Numbered from the stretch's first letter, positions 19,001 to 31,000 are shown. The stretch: DNA of 64,000 nt from Tolypeutes matacus (GCA_026826555.1 JAKSZT010054335.1:2285049-2349048), one strand, 5' to 3'. Notes: generated by a model not told the origin, from the letters alone. Numbers and translations: made by a program.

Positions 19001-19365
19001 TTCTCCGTGGTGTTCGGCTGGTGTAGGGCAGTTATTGCCTAAGTTTTCTGCCTTGCTAGCCTGCTTCTTTGGGCTAGAGAGAGGCTTTCCTTGGGCCTTT
19101 TTCCCCCTATACCTATAGGCATTTCAGGACTGCTGGTTTCTCATCACCCAGTCTGGGATAGATTAGGAAAACAAACTCCCAAGGAACACACTGCCTGAGA
19201 TCCTAGGAGCCCTAGCAAATCTTCCTTCTCTCTACATCGCAGAGTCTTCTTATGCTTGCTGAATGTATAATATCCCGGGGTTTTAGCTATACTTGGCAGG
19301 AGGAATGGGGAGAAACGTGTCTGCTCTACTTGTCCCAGAACCAGAAGCCTCTAGGTCTCAATCAC
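16020..19365 (-). mobile_element. Second HAL1/LINE-1-like element, inverted, with an insertion
   Basis: On the minus strand the element reads from a 5' end near 19340 (inverse of a LINE-1-type 'CAGAACCAGAAGCC' start). It passes a GC-richer 5' UTR (18705-19340) and an ORF1-like region, and ends in a 3' UTR (16020-16680). A minus-strand frame at 17380-17649 encodes a coiled coil (MINSLDGLKSRIERTEERIN) like ORF1p. No ORF2 motif was seen. Without the 650-bp insertion at 18055-18704 it is about 2.7 kb, again HAL1-sized. Family by eye. Confidence 0.55.
18055..18704. mobile_element. 650-bp insertion of unidentified repeat family, 6-bp flanking repeat
   Basis: The segment TTAGTTTGCCGTAAGGTTGC ... 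TTCATAAAAGAAGTTTAA interrupts the inverted LINE-1-like element. ACTGTC stands on both sides (18049-18054 and 18705-18710), fitting a 6-bp target duplication. Short AGCTGTGGGC-type segments recur inside (near 18308 and 18391). The ends are not TG...CA and no clear terminal inverted repeat was found. No coding potential. Confidence 0.5.
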
Positions 19366-20294
19366 GGCATTTTTTTTTTTTTTCATTAAGTACAAGGAAT
19401 GCTTCAGCACTGAGATGCTAAGAGGTGAAAGGTTATGGGGAGACTGTCACATCACAATAGCCTGTGGCAGAGCAATGTGGGGCAGGGGGTCAAGTATGTG
19501 GGAACAGAAAGGAGGGAGTGAGTGAGACTGATAGCAGACTTGGCCCCGATAGAAGTTGCACTGATCAATGTTTTCTGAAGTCTTTCCCTGAACAAAAGGG
19601 GCTATTGAGAGATAGAAGGTTCCGGATGTTATGTGATAAGGTGCAGATAGAGAGAGCAGGCCAGCTCAGAGTGCATGAAGGGACAGCTGTGTTAGAGCAG
19701 AGGCCCTGGAGGCGGGGAGGGTGGAGCCGGGTGGCGGCTTACCTAACCTGGGCTCCTGCGAGGGGCCACGGCAGCGGGGAAGAAGCCTGCGTGTGAGTGC
19801 CGGGCTTTCCCGTGGAGCCTGGGGATTGGCAGTTTCAAACTGCAGGTGTGAAAAGCAGATGCAGTAAGAGCTATCTGGAGAATCTGAGGGCAGCTGCTTA
19901 TCGTTCAAGCTGCCCGGCTGGTAAATTATGTGGCGCAAAAGGGCCGATGTGGCAAGGGGCCTCCTGAGAGGTGCCTGAGGCCATTCAGAGCCACTAGGGA
20001 TGGCTCTGGCTGCACCCACGGCAGGGCTAACGGGTGGCCACGCAGAAGGGAACCTTGTGACTAAGCCAGGCAGGGCGGCGAGGCACCGAATGTAATTCAT
20101 GTCTTTTACGCCACTGCAGATGCCACGTCTTCCACCACCTCTGCGCCGAGTGGCAGGTGGCTGCAGAGTGAGAAAGCTGCTGCTTTGTAAGCTCTGCTTT
20201 AGGTCTTCTGATCTCTTCCGGGGTGAGATTCAGCGTGGGGCTACCGTGCCTTCTCAAATACTGTCTAATTTCTCCTTATTAAAGAGGAAAGCAA
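19366..20294. other. No gene seen; unique DNA
   Basis: The stretch is moderately GC-rich. Open frames at 19464-19796 (plus) and 19666-20100 (minus) overlap and have no domain. I see no repeat I can name. Confidence 0.45.
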
Positions 20295-20525
20295 CCACTC
20301 CACATCCACTAGGATGGCCATTATTTTAAAAATAGAAAAGAACAAGTGCTGGAGAAGATGTAGAAAAATAGGAGCCCCTGCTCATTCTTGGTGGGAAAGT
20401 AAAATGACGAAGCCACTATGGGAAACAGTTTGGCTATTCCTCAGGAAGTTAGACACAGAATTGCTACATGACCCGACAATTCTACTTCGCGGTATATATT
20501 CAGAGGAATCGAAAACAGGGAGTTG

Positions 20526-21150
20526 CCACCTGGGCCTAGCTCTGCCTGGTCGCTTCCCAGACCACCCCAGCCCTGGCGGGCAGGGGGGCGGCGAGAGCGC
20601 GAGTGCCCAGGGAAAGAAAATGATTTGTGTTGTCCCCCACCCAGAGACAGATCTGGAGTCCAGGTTTTTCTTCTCCAGTCTCTTCTCTGTCCGGGGTCCT
20701 GGCCAGAGCTGATTCTCCCACAGGATTGGGAAGAGGGAGAGGCAGGGAGTGCCTGGGAAGCGCGGCACAGAAGACGTTTTTAATGATTAGTTTATTTCAG
20801 CTGTGACACCTCCGAGGTCCCTGGCTGGGAGCTCAGTGAGCTGAGTCGGGGGCCTGTGCCCACCCCCAGCCGGCAGGGACAGGATGGCGTGGTAGGCATG
20901 ATGGGGACCCCTAGTGTGAGTGTCCCTTTGTGGTGGAGGGCCCGGGGAGGGATGCTGCATTTCTCATCTGGGCAGTAATCAGCTTAATGGTCCTTTAAAA
21001 ATGTCTGTGTATTAAAAATTTAAGAATACCACACTTTAATATTAAATATACATAAGGTCTAGTATCTTGATAATAATGTAGATGTTTTAATAACAATTTT
21101 TGTCCTTCTTAAAATAAAAGGAGAGAAACTTGAAAAAAAAAAAAGAAAAA
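20526..21150 (+). pseudogene. 5'-truncated processed retrocopy of an unidentified mRNA 3' UTR
   Basis: The 625-bp insert ends with AATAAA (21113-21118), then about 14 bp later an A-rich tail (21132-21150). The 15-bp direct repeat GAAAACAGGGAGTTG flanks it exactly at 20511-20525 and 21151-21165. These are the marks of LINE-1-driven retrocopying of a polyadenylated transcript. It has no long open frame and resembles 3' UTR: a GC-rich first half and an AU-rich second half. The parent gene is not recognised. Confidence 0.85.
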
Positions 21151-21223
21151 GAAAACAGGGAGTTGAACAAATATTTGTACACCAGTGTTCATAGCAGTGT
21201 TATTCCCAATAGGCAAAAGACGA

Positions 21224-21317
21224 GGGAGTGGATGTAGCCCAGTGGTTGAGCACCTGCTTCCCATGTACGAGGTCTTGGGTTCAATCCCTGGTACCTCCTT
21301 AAAAAAAAAAAAAAAAG
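21224..21317 (+). mobile_element. DAS-type SINE, single unit
   Basis: The tRNA-like head GGGAGTGGATGTAGCCCAGT is followed by B-box GGTTCAATCCC, the ACCTCCTT end and a 17-nt A-run. It lies within the LINE-1 3' end. Confidence 0.85.
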
Positions 21318-21752
21318 AGATGGAAGCAAACTAGATCTTCATCAACAGAAGAATGGATAAACAAAACGTGGTAAATACTTACGATGGAATATTATCCAGC
21401 TATAAAAGGGAATGTTCTGATACATGTTTCAACACAGATGAAGCTTGAAGATAATATGTTGAGTGTAATTAGCCAGACACAAAAGGACAAATATTGTGTG
21501 ATCCCACTTATATGAAATACCTAGACTGTAAATTCATACAGACAGAAAGTAGATCACATGTTAAAGGGGTGGAGTCGGGGAACGGTGAGTCCCTGCTTAA
21601 CGGGCACAGGTTTTCTGTTCAGGGTAATGAAATGGTAATGGATGTCGGTAGCAGAATGTGCTTCATACCCCAGAATGGTATATTTGAAAGTGGTTAAAAT
21701 GGGAGATTTTATGTCGTATATATGTTACTACAATAAAAATTTAAAGGAAGAC

Positions 21753-21814
21753 AGGAAGGAAGGAAGGAAAGGAGGGAAGGAGAGAGGGAGGGAGGAAGGG
21801 AGGGAGGGAGGGAG
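21753..21814. repeat. GGAA/GGGA purine microsatellite
   Basis: 62 bases of pure purine, shifting from GGAA to GGGA units, stand at the 3' end of the LINE-1. They probably evolved from its A-tail. Confidence 0.9.
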
Positions 21815-22049
21815 TCTCAGGCTCAGAACCTTTGCCAGGCAAGAGTATCTAGTGAGCATTTATTGTTTATTTGCAGGGGAGGAAGGAAGTTAATTGCCTA
21901 TTAATGACAAATGATACTGGATTTCCATTTATAATAGTAATATAAAGCTTTCTTTGAAAATATCAGTTAAAGTCAGTTAAGGGAATAATAACTGTTCAGT
22001 CCTGTATGGGTTCAGCAAAACATGGTGAAGGCAAAATGTGGACGGCCAA

Positions 22050-22175
22050 AGTGCAGGAGCCGCTGCCCTCACTGTGAGCTCCTGGAACATAAGCCTGTCT
22101 CTCCCATCTTGGGTTCCCAGCAGCTGGGAGTTGAATTACATATGAATGAATGAATGAATGAATGAATGAATGATG
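22050..22175 (+). repeat. L2 3' end with (TGAA)n tail
   Basis: 'CTGTGAGCTCCTGGAACATAA' and a run of seven GAAT units at 22142-22173 match the layout of an L2 3' end. Confidence 0.55.
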
Positions 22176-22179
22176 AGAC

Positions 22180-22800
22180 AGCAAGGGAGGAATTTGAAGA
22201 CTAACCCTTCGGTTTTGAGCTAGGTGACTGGAAGAAAGAAGGCCTCATTAGAAAGTGCAGGAGACGCCAACGGAAGAGGATACTGGGATTCAGTCACATG
22301 GTCCTGAGGTACCAGTAGGATGTCCAGATGGAAATGGATGTCCAGGCATCAGGAAAGGCCAGGAAAGGGGCCTGAGTGCAGACACGGTGTGGGAGTACCC
22401 CTCGCCAAGGCAACTGTGCTGAACCAGCCGCAAGGAGGGCTGCGGAATGAGTAAGGCAGAGCAGCCGGCGAAGGGACAGGGCAGGCGTGGGCAGAGCGGA
22501 GGGGAGCCTGGGGGGCAGGGCCACAGAGATGAGGGAGCAGAGAGCTTCCAGAGGGCCATACCTGAGGGTGTCAGCCCTGCTGAGAGGCCAAAGGAGATGG
22601 GGAGCAATCAGGCAGCACCATGGGGCCGTCTCAGGACAGTGGAGAAGGGGGAGCCAGACTTCTCTGGGGAGAAGACGCAGGAGCGTAGCTGCTCATTCGA
22701 GAAGCGTGATGTGAAAAGAGTGAGAGAAGGCTATTACAGGAATATGCTGCAGGCAGGAGGAAAACAGCACGGGGAGCAAGGGAAGCCCCTGCATGTTTGT
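22180..22800. other. No gene seen; unique DNA
   Basis: GC-rich stretch with overlapping open frames (22447-22863 plus, 22290-22607 minus) but no domain, splice context or codon pattern that favours a gene. Confidence 0.45.
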
Positions 22801-22804
22801 GCAC

Positions 22805-23060
22805 TGTTAGTTAAATATTACTGTGTAGCCAGCCACCCCAAGACTCAGCGGCTAAAGCAATAATCTTTCGTTACTGCCCATGGGTCAGCCGGCGCAGCTG
22901 CTCTCGGCTGGGCCTGCAGCAGGTGGGTGAGCGGGGCGGCCGGGTGGGCTGGCCTGGGCTAGCTGGGGCTTCTCTCCCTGCATGTCGCGCCCTACCACAG
23001 GCTATCCCACGAGCCAGAGTGGCAGGGCGCCAGCCTCTTGAGGGCTGGGCTCGAAATGCA
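22805..23060 (-). mobile_element. MLT1-like (MaLR) LTR relic
   Basis: 'ATTACTGTGTAGCCAGCCACCCCAA' followed by 'CAGCGGCTAAAG' is the inverse of the MLT1 3' motif. The same motif is at 26905. Confidence 0.5.
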
Positions 23061-24714
23061 CTTCAGCACTCACAGCCCCGGAAAGTCCAGCCCAGAGCGG
23101 TGGGGATGGCTGGTTCTGTGCAGCCGCTTTGCCAAGGCGTGTGCGTCCAGGCAGGTGTGAGTGTGGCCAGTGTTAAAGCCACCGGCCACACGGACTTAGA
23201 GGAGGGACCTAGGAGAGGCTGAAGGCCTTCGAGATGGATCAAGAGGCTTGGAGAGGAGATGCACTTCTGCCTCGGGGGAAGGAGGCACATGGAGACAGGG
23301 ATGCGGGGGGAGAGAGGGGAGAGGGAGCGCATCAGAAGGAGTAAGCCCACCTGCTAGGAAGGGGGAGGCTGGGCCTCGGACAGGGGGATTAAGGAGAAAA
23401 GAACCACTTTGGAAAAACTACTTCCAAAAATGCAGCTGGTGGGGAAGCACCCGGGATTTCTTAGTAAAGAAAAGGGCTCAGCTGAAGTTAAATGGTCCCA
23501 GTGAATTTGTGTAGCCACGTGGCTCCATTTTGTGACTTTGTCCTGCAGTCCTGGGTGGAGTTACCCCAAAACTGAAGTTCTGGAAGGCAGATCTGGTGGC
23601 AGACAAAGAGGAAGTAGGAGAGGAGAGAAATGAGGAAACTTTGCTTTGGGGCAGCAAACTTTTAGCCACCCAGAAAGATTTAGCCAAAAGGAAAAATAAA
23701 AATGATGGCATTACTGATATGTGGAGGGGATCATCGTGGCGAGGAACAGTTCTTTTGAAATGAAACGAAACCATCTGACGCTAAGCCCACCCACAAAGAG
23801 AAGCAACCAGGCCCGTGTGCAGGCTTGGTACGGATTTTTACGCACAGTAAGTTGGTTTACAATTTTTTATTACAGCCTTATTTTCAGCTGTTGATCTCAT
23901 GGTGAGGGTCTGCTATAAGAAGCCCGGAAACTTACCAGCTAACTTGTGTTGACCTGGAAAACCTATACGAAGCCACATGCCCACAACGCACGTCAGGCCG
24001 AGGCACACACACACCGAACCCTCAGAGCTCAAACTTCAGAAACAAGACTGATGCCAGACACCATGGCAGATAAGAAACAGAAAAAGGAAGCTGTTGGGGG
24101 CGGTGGGTATCAAGTCAGCGTTACAGCTTTAAAAGAATTAGGCCAAACCAAAAACCTCAAGCGGAAATATCAGAGACAACATTGCAGGTACTGGGTGGCT
24201 ATAGCGAAGGCACATTCACCAAATGTTGACAACATTTGCCTTTTGAGTCATTCCCCTCCCCACCTCCCATTATCGCTGCCCCATCTTAACAAGATCCAGC
24301 AAACTATTTCTGCTCTGAAAAACTGAAAGGAAAGAAAGACATGACATTTATTACAAGGGCAGGGTGGAAAACCCAGAACTGAACTCTGTACCAAGCAGAA
24401 AGAATACTAAGCTAGATCCCGCAGAGATCCCATTTGTGATAGATCGTCACGCGGTCTTCAAAGGGCATGGGCCGAAGGTGACAGACATGAAGCCTTCTCC
24501 ATTCATCCGTCTCTGTCTTCTGGGTCTTATGGCTTCATTTCTTACGTTTAATAAATCCATCTGGAATCGCATGTGGCTGCAACTTTAGAATGTATCTGTT
24601 TCCGGCAGTGACTATGGTCGCTCGGCAGCTGAGCTGGGAAAGTGGGTCTCTGGGCTCCAGGTGTGGAGGGAGGCTGCTCCAACCTCCCCATTTAAACCAA
24701 GGCCGTGCAGTCAG
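23061..24714. other. No gene seen; unique DNA
   Basis: The frame at 23946-24326 encodes a lysine-rich stretch (MADKKQKKEAVGGGGYQV) but no recognised domain. It has no poly-A tail, target duplication or splice signal that would make it a retrocopy or exon. Confidence 0.45.
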
Positions 24715-24890
24715 TTTCGCTCAGGGCATCTCAGCCGCAGCACTGTTGACAGTTTGGTGGCTCTGTCTTGAGGAGGTCTGTCCATTTAGAAACATCCCTG
24801 GCCTGTCCTCACTCCCTGTCAGTAGCTGTCCCCCAATTGTGACAGCCAGAAATATCTCCAGATATGGCAAAAGTGCACCGGTGACAGCCA
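24715..24890 (+). repeat. Ancient hAT-like DNA transposon relic
   Basis: 'CTCAGCCGCAGCACTGTTGACA ... AACATCCCTGGCCTGTCC ... TTGTGACAGCCAGAAATATC' is a known mammalian short DNA-transposon pattern; I am not sure of the family name. Confidence 0.5.
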
Positions 24891-25079
24891 CTTGTTTAGA
24901 CACATGCCTCCTTCCTTTCTGCTTTGGATGCTACCCAAGCCCACGATGGTTGGAGCCATAGCAGCCCTCTTGTACTTGTGAGGAAAGGTACCACGGGATG
25001 CTGCACCAACCCTAGATTGCCTTCCTGGGGGAAATGAATGGCCTCCCACTGTTTAAGCCACTGCAGCCATGTGCTGTTA

Positions 25080-25400
25080 CTTGCAGCCAAGAGCATCCTA
25101 GCAAATTCACTGACTACCTTATTCCCCTGCTTAAAACCCTTCGCTACTCTCCATTCAGTAGGGATTTCAAACCCCTCTGCCTTCCTCTTTTGCTTCTTCT
25201 ACCACCCCTCCCCCAGCACACACTTTCTCCTCTTGAGCCATAATAAGGCACTTGGAGGCAGCCCTGAGGCTTCCTGCCTCTGGTCTTCACATTTGCTGGC
25301 CCTTTCTGTCATATCCCTCCTCTTCTCTCCCTGCTCATCCCTACTCTCCTTTCAAGACTTAGCCCCCGTGCCATCTCCTCCAGGAAGTTGTCCCTGACCC
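25080..25400 (+). repeat. L2 relic
   Basis: 'CCCCTGCTTAAAACCCTTCG ... CTTCACATTTGCTGGCCCTT ... TCCTCCAGGAAGTTGTCCC' is the order of the L2 3' region. Confidence 0.6.
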
Positions 25401-25899
25401 TCCGTGTGGTGATTTTAAAGGATGATCCCAAAATTCCTTGACACCTCTTGAATTGAGAGTGATCACATATTTCCTTGGACAGGAATATGGGCCTCTGTGA
25501 CTTTCTCACAGCTTGGAGCACCAAAGAAGTGTGCAAACTGACTGATCCAGGAAGGCGTGTTATTCCCCTACACACCAGGTGACCTTTGTGTAAGAACATG
25601 TGGCGTGTGAGATGAGCCGGCCAGAACTGAAGGCTTCGGGCTCAATCCCACCCAGTCCACTTCAACCCAACTAGCTGGTGCTGCTGGCCTTGTCCAGCCC
25701 TGACCCCTGCTGATGCCACCTCTTAGACCAACTCTGAACCACTTAGTACTAACCTCTACTCTACCCGGCCTCCTTCCTGTGACTCACCTGGAAATCTGTT
25801 ACAGCTGTCCCACCCGCAGGGCTTCTGTTTCAATAGGTCGATTCTGGGAAATTGCATTTGTCATGAGCCCCAGGTAGAGTAGTTTTCACACCAGCTGCC

Positions 25900-26150
25900 C
25901 TCTAAGAAATGATGGCTGCAACCTGAGAACATCCCGGCGTGTGTCCAAGGTGTTCCATGGTCTGGCGCTGAGGAACCTGCCTCCCTGCATCATGAGCTCG
26001 CCCCTACTACCTTCCTCCCTAGTCTTACTTGCTCTGCTCCCTCTGCCGTCATCCCCTACTACCTGCTCCCACCCATGTGTGCTTGAGGAGCAACGGGGAG
26101 AGGGAGAAGAGGGAATGAATAGTCTTCTCATACCGTTCTGCCCAGGGTGA
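25900..26150 (+). repeat. L2 relic
   Basis: 'CAAGGTGTTCCATGGTCTGGC ... TTGCTCTGCTCCCTCTGCC' is L2-like. Bases 25401-25899 between the two relics show no gene and only weak repeat-like sequence. Confidence 0.45.
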
Positions 26151-26889
26151 GCTGGCAAAAAGCCCATGCACATTCCAGTTATATGCCCATGCTGCCCCTT
26201 CCAGAGAACCTGGAGAGGGCAAAGAGACTTTAGACTTCTCAGATGCCTGATTAGTCTTTGGTGCCATCAGAATCTTACAGAAAGCCCCATTCAGAACTCT
26301 ACACACATTCAGAGCACACCTACCAAGGTTTTGTCCTTTAATCCCAAGCCTCAAGCACCCACTGAAGCTCTTTGCAGATAAGTCCTAATGATTCCAGCGC
26401 TGTTGTGCTGTGCCTAAGACAGGTCTGACCAGGAGAGCAAGGTGGCAGTGGAGCCAGGGGTAGCCCCAGCCAGCTGCCTGCTGCCCCCCAAGTCTAGGTG
26501 TGGATGCCATCTCACCAGGCCTGCACGTAGTCGGGTGGGCAGGAGGGACTTCAAAGGAAAGGGCTTCTCCCCAGGAATGGGTGGTTTTGCTGTCACCCAA
26601 GGTTGAGAGGAGGCCATATGGAGCTTTTCCGGGTGGCCCAGAACCCTTCGGTTATCAGAGCTTCACCAGAGAGCAGGCAGGCCTCCGCGAGGGGATTTCC
26701 CGAAGGTGTTGTGGATGACACAGCGCATGTTGAGCCGAAGGAAGCCACCCCTCTTTAAGCCACATCAAAGGTCAGTTTCTGGAGACTCAGCAGGATTCCT
26801 GGTGATGCTAGCCTTCAAGGGGAACTTGAATGTGTGTGGCAGGTAGAGGTGGGGCGGAAAAGCAGGCTGGGGATTTTCCCCTAACCAGT
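26151..26889. other. No gene seen; unique DNA
   Basis: Short overlapping open frames only. No repeat family recognised. Confidence 0.45.
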
Positions 26890-27410
26890 ACTGCTTGTAC
26901 TGACTAGCTACTGCCGCGTAACAAAGCACCCCAAGAATGTACAGGCTTAAAACAAAAATCATTTTATTAGATCTCATAATTTGTGACTCAGGAATTTGGG
27001 CAAGACCCAGCTGGGTAATTCTTATTCACATGGCATCAACAGAGTTTCCTTGGTCGTGATGAGCTGGCCCAAGACAGCTTCAGTCACATTTCTGGCTCCT
27101 TGGCAGAAATGGTTAGATAGCTGGGCTCAAGCGGGACTGTCACTAGCATGGCAGCTTCACGTACTTGGACTTCTTAAATGGTGTTTCAGGGCTCCCAGAG
27201 AGAGTGCTCTCCTAGAGCACTAGGTGGAGGCTGCAAGGTTTCTTATGACCTAGCTTCAGAAGTCTCAGGACGGCAGCTTCTGCCATATTCTACTGGTCAA
27301 GCAGGTCACTAAGACCCAGATTCAAAAGGAGTCGAATTGGACTTCACTTCTCGATGAGTTGTAAAAAATTTGCAGCCATATTGAATCTCTCACACTTTGA
27401 GAGAGCTAGG
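26890..27410 (-). mobile_element. MLT1-like (MaLR) LTR relic
   Basis: 'CTAGCTACTGCCGCGTAACAAAG..CACCCCAAGAA' and 'GGCTTAAAACAAAAATCATTTT' form the inverted MLT1 3' motif. The sequence goes on with an LTR-like 'CAGGAATTTGGGCAAGACCCAG'. This is the best preserved of the three MLT1-like relics. Confidence 0.6.
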
Positions 27411-27429
27411 CAGCAATGGCCTGGCTCTT

Positions 27430-27600
27430 TGTGAGGATTTTAGTCCACACGTGTTTATTGAGTGACTAATATGCACCAGGCACTGTCCCAGGCACTGGGG
27501 AGATATAGCAATGAGCAAGAGAGAGACATGGTCCCTGCCTTCATGGAATTATAGTCAAGACTACAATCTAACGAATAATTACCCAATGCCTGGCACCTGT
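27430..27600 (-). repeat. L2 3' end relic
   Basis: 'GTGTTTATTGAGTGACTAATATG ... CAGGCACTGGGGAGATATAG ... ATGGTCCCTGCCTTCATGG' is an inverted L2 3' end. Confidence 0.65.
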
Positions 27601-29970
27601 AAGTGATTAACAAGTGTCAGCTAGTAGCATTTTGATTGTTACACAAACAACATACCAATTTTGCTGTAAGCAAATGAATGCTTTGAAGAAGGACAGGGTG
27701 AAAAGAACCTGTTCAACAAAGAGCCTGATGTGTAAATGAGAGTGAAGTTTAAGCCAAGGACAAGTAGTAATTAATAAGGGAAGGGGAAGCAAGGGAGCTT
27801 TCAGGCAGAGGAGACAGGGTGCCACAGAGTGCATTGGGGAAGTCAGGGCAAGATCACCCAAGGCTCTTAGCTAGCGTCTTCCATGGGTCCCTCCAGATCC
27901 ACTTCACACCCCCCACACCCTGTCTTGTGATTCTGCTGGCTGACCTGCACGGACTGCATCAACAGACCCCCTTGCCTTCGGTGTTGGTTGGGTTCAGCCA
28001 ATGGGAGCTGCCAGCGGGAGTGTGGATGGGAGTTGGGCATGAGGGGAGAAGCTGAGTATTTATTGTTCTGGCTCCCTCCCTGCTGGACTGGGGGTAGAAG
28101 TGACTAATTCCTCTGCCAAAGGCAGCACCCCGTGCCAAGCAGCCTTCTCCTATGGCTCTAGGTCTCACCAGGTTCTCTGATGGCTCCTTCTCCTGCCCTT
28201 TCAGACCTGGGGTTGATAGAAGTTTCCTGCTATTGCTCCGAGAGACTTCACCATCCCTTCTTGGCTTCCTTACATCCTGCCCACACCTCTACATAGTCCC
28301 TTCCCTGATCCTCAGACACTTTTAAGAGAGCCATCTTTTGAGACCCTGAATAATAAAATACATCAACCCGGGTAAGAATTTGGGACTTTATCCAGAAGTC
28401 TTAGAAAATGATGATCTTCCTTTAGTGGTGTGCTGGTGACACCTGCTCTCAAGAAGGAAAAGCCCTGATTTGTCATGTTTGATAAGTTCCGAGGTATACA
28501 TACTTCCACTATGGCTGATTTCAATCCACCAATGTGTCATCAACCAGCTCACAAAATTCCTAAAAATATAACATGTGCTGGGAAGAGCCAGCTCCAGCAC
28601 ATGTCTATGCAGATCAAAAATCAGCTCTTGTTTCTCCTACCAGTAGAGCCACCCAGCCCAAAGAGGCTGAAAGTTCCAAAAGATAGATGTCTAGGCCCTC
28701 TGGATCACGTCAATCTCCTTCTTCCTACTCCTTTTCCCTAGGACCTGTTGCCCCCTGGGAAAAGGGTGGCCCCAAGTCAAACTGGAGGCATTTCAGAATG
28801 GCCTTTCGGCCCCTGTTCTCTTGGAATTTTGGAAGTACACAACCAAGAGGGGATTAGATGTACAGGAGATGTATAGGAGGAAATGCCCGAGAGGGTAAAG
28901 GGAGAGGGAGCGAAGTAGGCAGGGTCCTTAGGGAGAGAGGCAGGATCATCTCCTGGGGTTGGCGGGGGAGGGGAGGAGGACCAGGTAGGAAAAGCCTCAG
29001 ACTGCAGCATAGTTCTGAGAAATCTTGGCCAGGCCAATGTGTAGTTTCAGAGCCAAAGTTGCCCTTTCTTGAAGTCCTAGCCCAGGTGGGAATGGGATGG
29101 TGCTAATAACCTGCCGAGCTCAGTCATTAACTGGAAGCAGCTGGGGGTGGGTGTTTATGGTGGGAAACTGGGATTGTCAATCAATCTTGCACCCTGCAGC
29201 ACAGTCCCCTGAAAGAGATATGACCAGGCACTTCTACGGGTGCTACAGGAATTCACACCCATTGGCCCTGCTGCCCAGAGGCCCACATTTTCTCAGGGAA
29301 GTTCAGGTTCTTACACTTTCTGGCCATGGGAAGTTTACAAACCATCTACCTTCTCCTAAGCCCCAACCATTCACTGATAGACCGAAAAGTCCCAGAGGTG
29401 TCCTGGGCCAATTCCATTAACCATCAACTTGTCTATCTAATGGGCATTGCCAAAATTGGCCTGTGGCATTGAGATCCCCCAAAAGCTTTCTGCCATTTTC
29501 TCCATGGTTCATTGCTCCTAAAAATCCTGCCCTTGGTAACTCCAGGAATGGATACCTTATGTGCCAGTCAGCATTAGCCTTCCCCCCATGCTGGGTCCAC
29601 CTTGACCTCAGAATCTAAGCCTTTGATCCAACAATACACATTGACATGTCATGCCCAGAATCCCAAGAGACCCAGGAAAGAGACCCGAGCCCTGCACTCC
29701 CTAGGACGCTTTCCATCATCAACTGCCAGACCTCCATCCTGTGCACCTCTAACTCACCACAATCCTTTCCCCTAGGAAGACCCCTGGCTCCAGGTTCCAC
29801 AGACTAAGGCTGTGTCTTCTCATTCTGAGAGGCCTATTCCAAGGGATCCTTAGAGGCCAGGAAAGCAGGCTTGGGAGTGGCCCTTACAGGTCAAACCAGA
29901 ACACCAGGCACCATGCTTAAGCCCAAAGGTACTCAAGCAGGGTATTGAACATCCCGTAAGAGAGCGGAAA
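27601..29970. other. No gene seen; mostly unique DNA
   Basis: About 2.4 kb of ordinary base composition. Many short open frames lie on both strands, none with a domain. I see no exon pair with convincing splice sites and no named repeat beyond weak L2-like stretches. Confidence 0.5.
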
Positions 29971-30414
29971 AAGGAATTCCGGGAAGATGGTGGATTAGAG
30001 AGACACAAGACTCACTTCTTTCCCAGAAAAATAGCTAGAAGACAGGCAGAACTGACCCTGAAAAAATGTTCTAGGGTTTAGGACACACCAAGCAGAAGAA
30101 AGGCACAGGAAAAGAATCTCGACAGAAAGACTCAGCACACTCTAATGAGGCTTTCAATTGAAAGGTCTGCTGGAAAGCGCCATCTGCTGGTGGACCAAGG
30201 AAGTGCATGTGAGGAAATTAAATAAGTAAGATAGACTTTTTTCCAGCCTTTACAACCTCCCTCCCCAAGGCCCTTGGAAGTGGGTCTGAAACCAATTACT
30301 GAGTCCAAGACCCAGATTTCAGCAACTAACAGGGACAATGCTAAAGACTTAGAACAAGTTGAACTAAGAATCAAAGATCAGCAGTAGAACACAGCCTGTT
30401 GCCACTATATTCTT

Positions 30415-31000
30415 ATGAAAGAGAGAGAAATTGGGCATCAGAGTAAACTCACCATCTTAATCAGATGCCTAGACATCAGCAAAAAATTATGCCATACTAA
30501 GAAAACAGAAGAAATGGCCCAAGCAAAGGAATATATCAAAGTCCTAGATGAGACACAGGACTTGAGACAACTAATCAACGCGATTCAAACAAATATCCAA
30601 AATCAAATTAATGAGTTGAAAAATGATATGTCTAAAGAGATAAAGGACATCAAGAAGACACTGAGTGAGCATGAAGAAGAATTTGAAAACCTAAATAAAA
30701 AAGTAACAGACTCATGAGAATGAAAGATGCAATAGGTGAGATCAAAAACAAATTAGAGGCATACAATAGCAGACCAGAAATGATAGAAGAAAGAATAAGT
30801 GATACAGAAGACAGAACAGCTGAAATTGAAGAGAGAAGAACAGAGAGAGAAAACAATGGGAAAATTGAGCAGGGGCTCAGGGAGTTGAACGATAACAAGA
30901 AACACAACAACATAGGTGTCATTGGAGTTCCAGAAGGAGAAGAGAAGGGAAAAGGGGCAGAAAGAGTATTTGAGTAAATAATAGCCTGGAAGACAATCAA
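30415..31000 (+). pseudogene. LINE-1 ORF1 (decayed)
   Basis: The first frame (30415-30717) has the coiled-coil region (IQNQINELKNDMSKEIKDIK) and stops at TGA. The second frame (30714-30977) goes on with EERISDTEDRTAEIEE and the RNA-binding start IGVIGVPEGEEKGKGAE. A 1-nt-type frame change joins them near 30715. The same IGVPEGEEKGKGAE motif occurs in the HAL1-like ORF1 at about 13050, so the two are related. ORF1p is the RNA-binding chaperone of LINE-1 (established). Confidence 0.8.

Larger units (their letters stand above)
20295..21745 (+). mobile_element. LINE-1 3' end, split by a retrocopy and a SINE
   Basis: LINE-1 3' sequence is seen before and after the insertions: 'TGGAGAAGATGTAGAAAAATAG', 'ATTCTACTTCGCGGTATATA', 'CATCAACAGAAGAATGGATA' and 'CAGACACAAAAGGACAAATA'. 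It ends at CAATAAAAATTTAAAGG, followed by a purine tract probably grown from the poly-A tail. Confidence 0.8.

Noticed and set aside
22447..22863. 138-codon open frame as a gene
   Set aside because: No domain, overlaps open frames on the other strand, and its 3' part lies in an LTR relic.
24064..24326. Lysine-rich frame MADKKQKKEAVGGGG as a retrogene
   Set aside because: No recognised protein, no poly-A tail, no target duplication and no splice signals.
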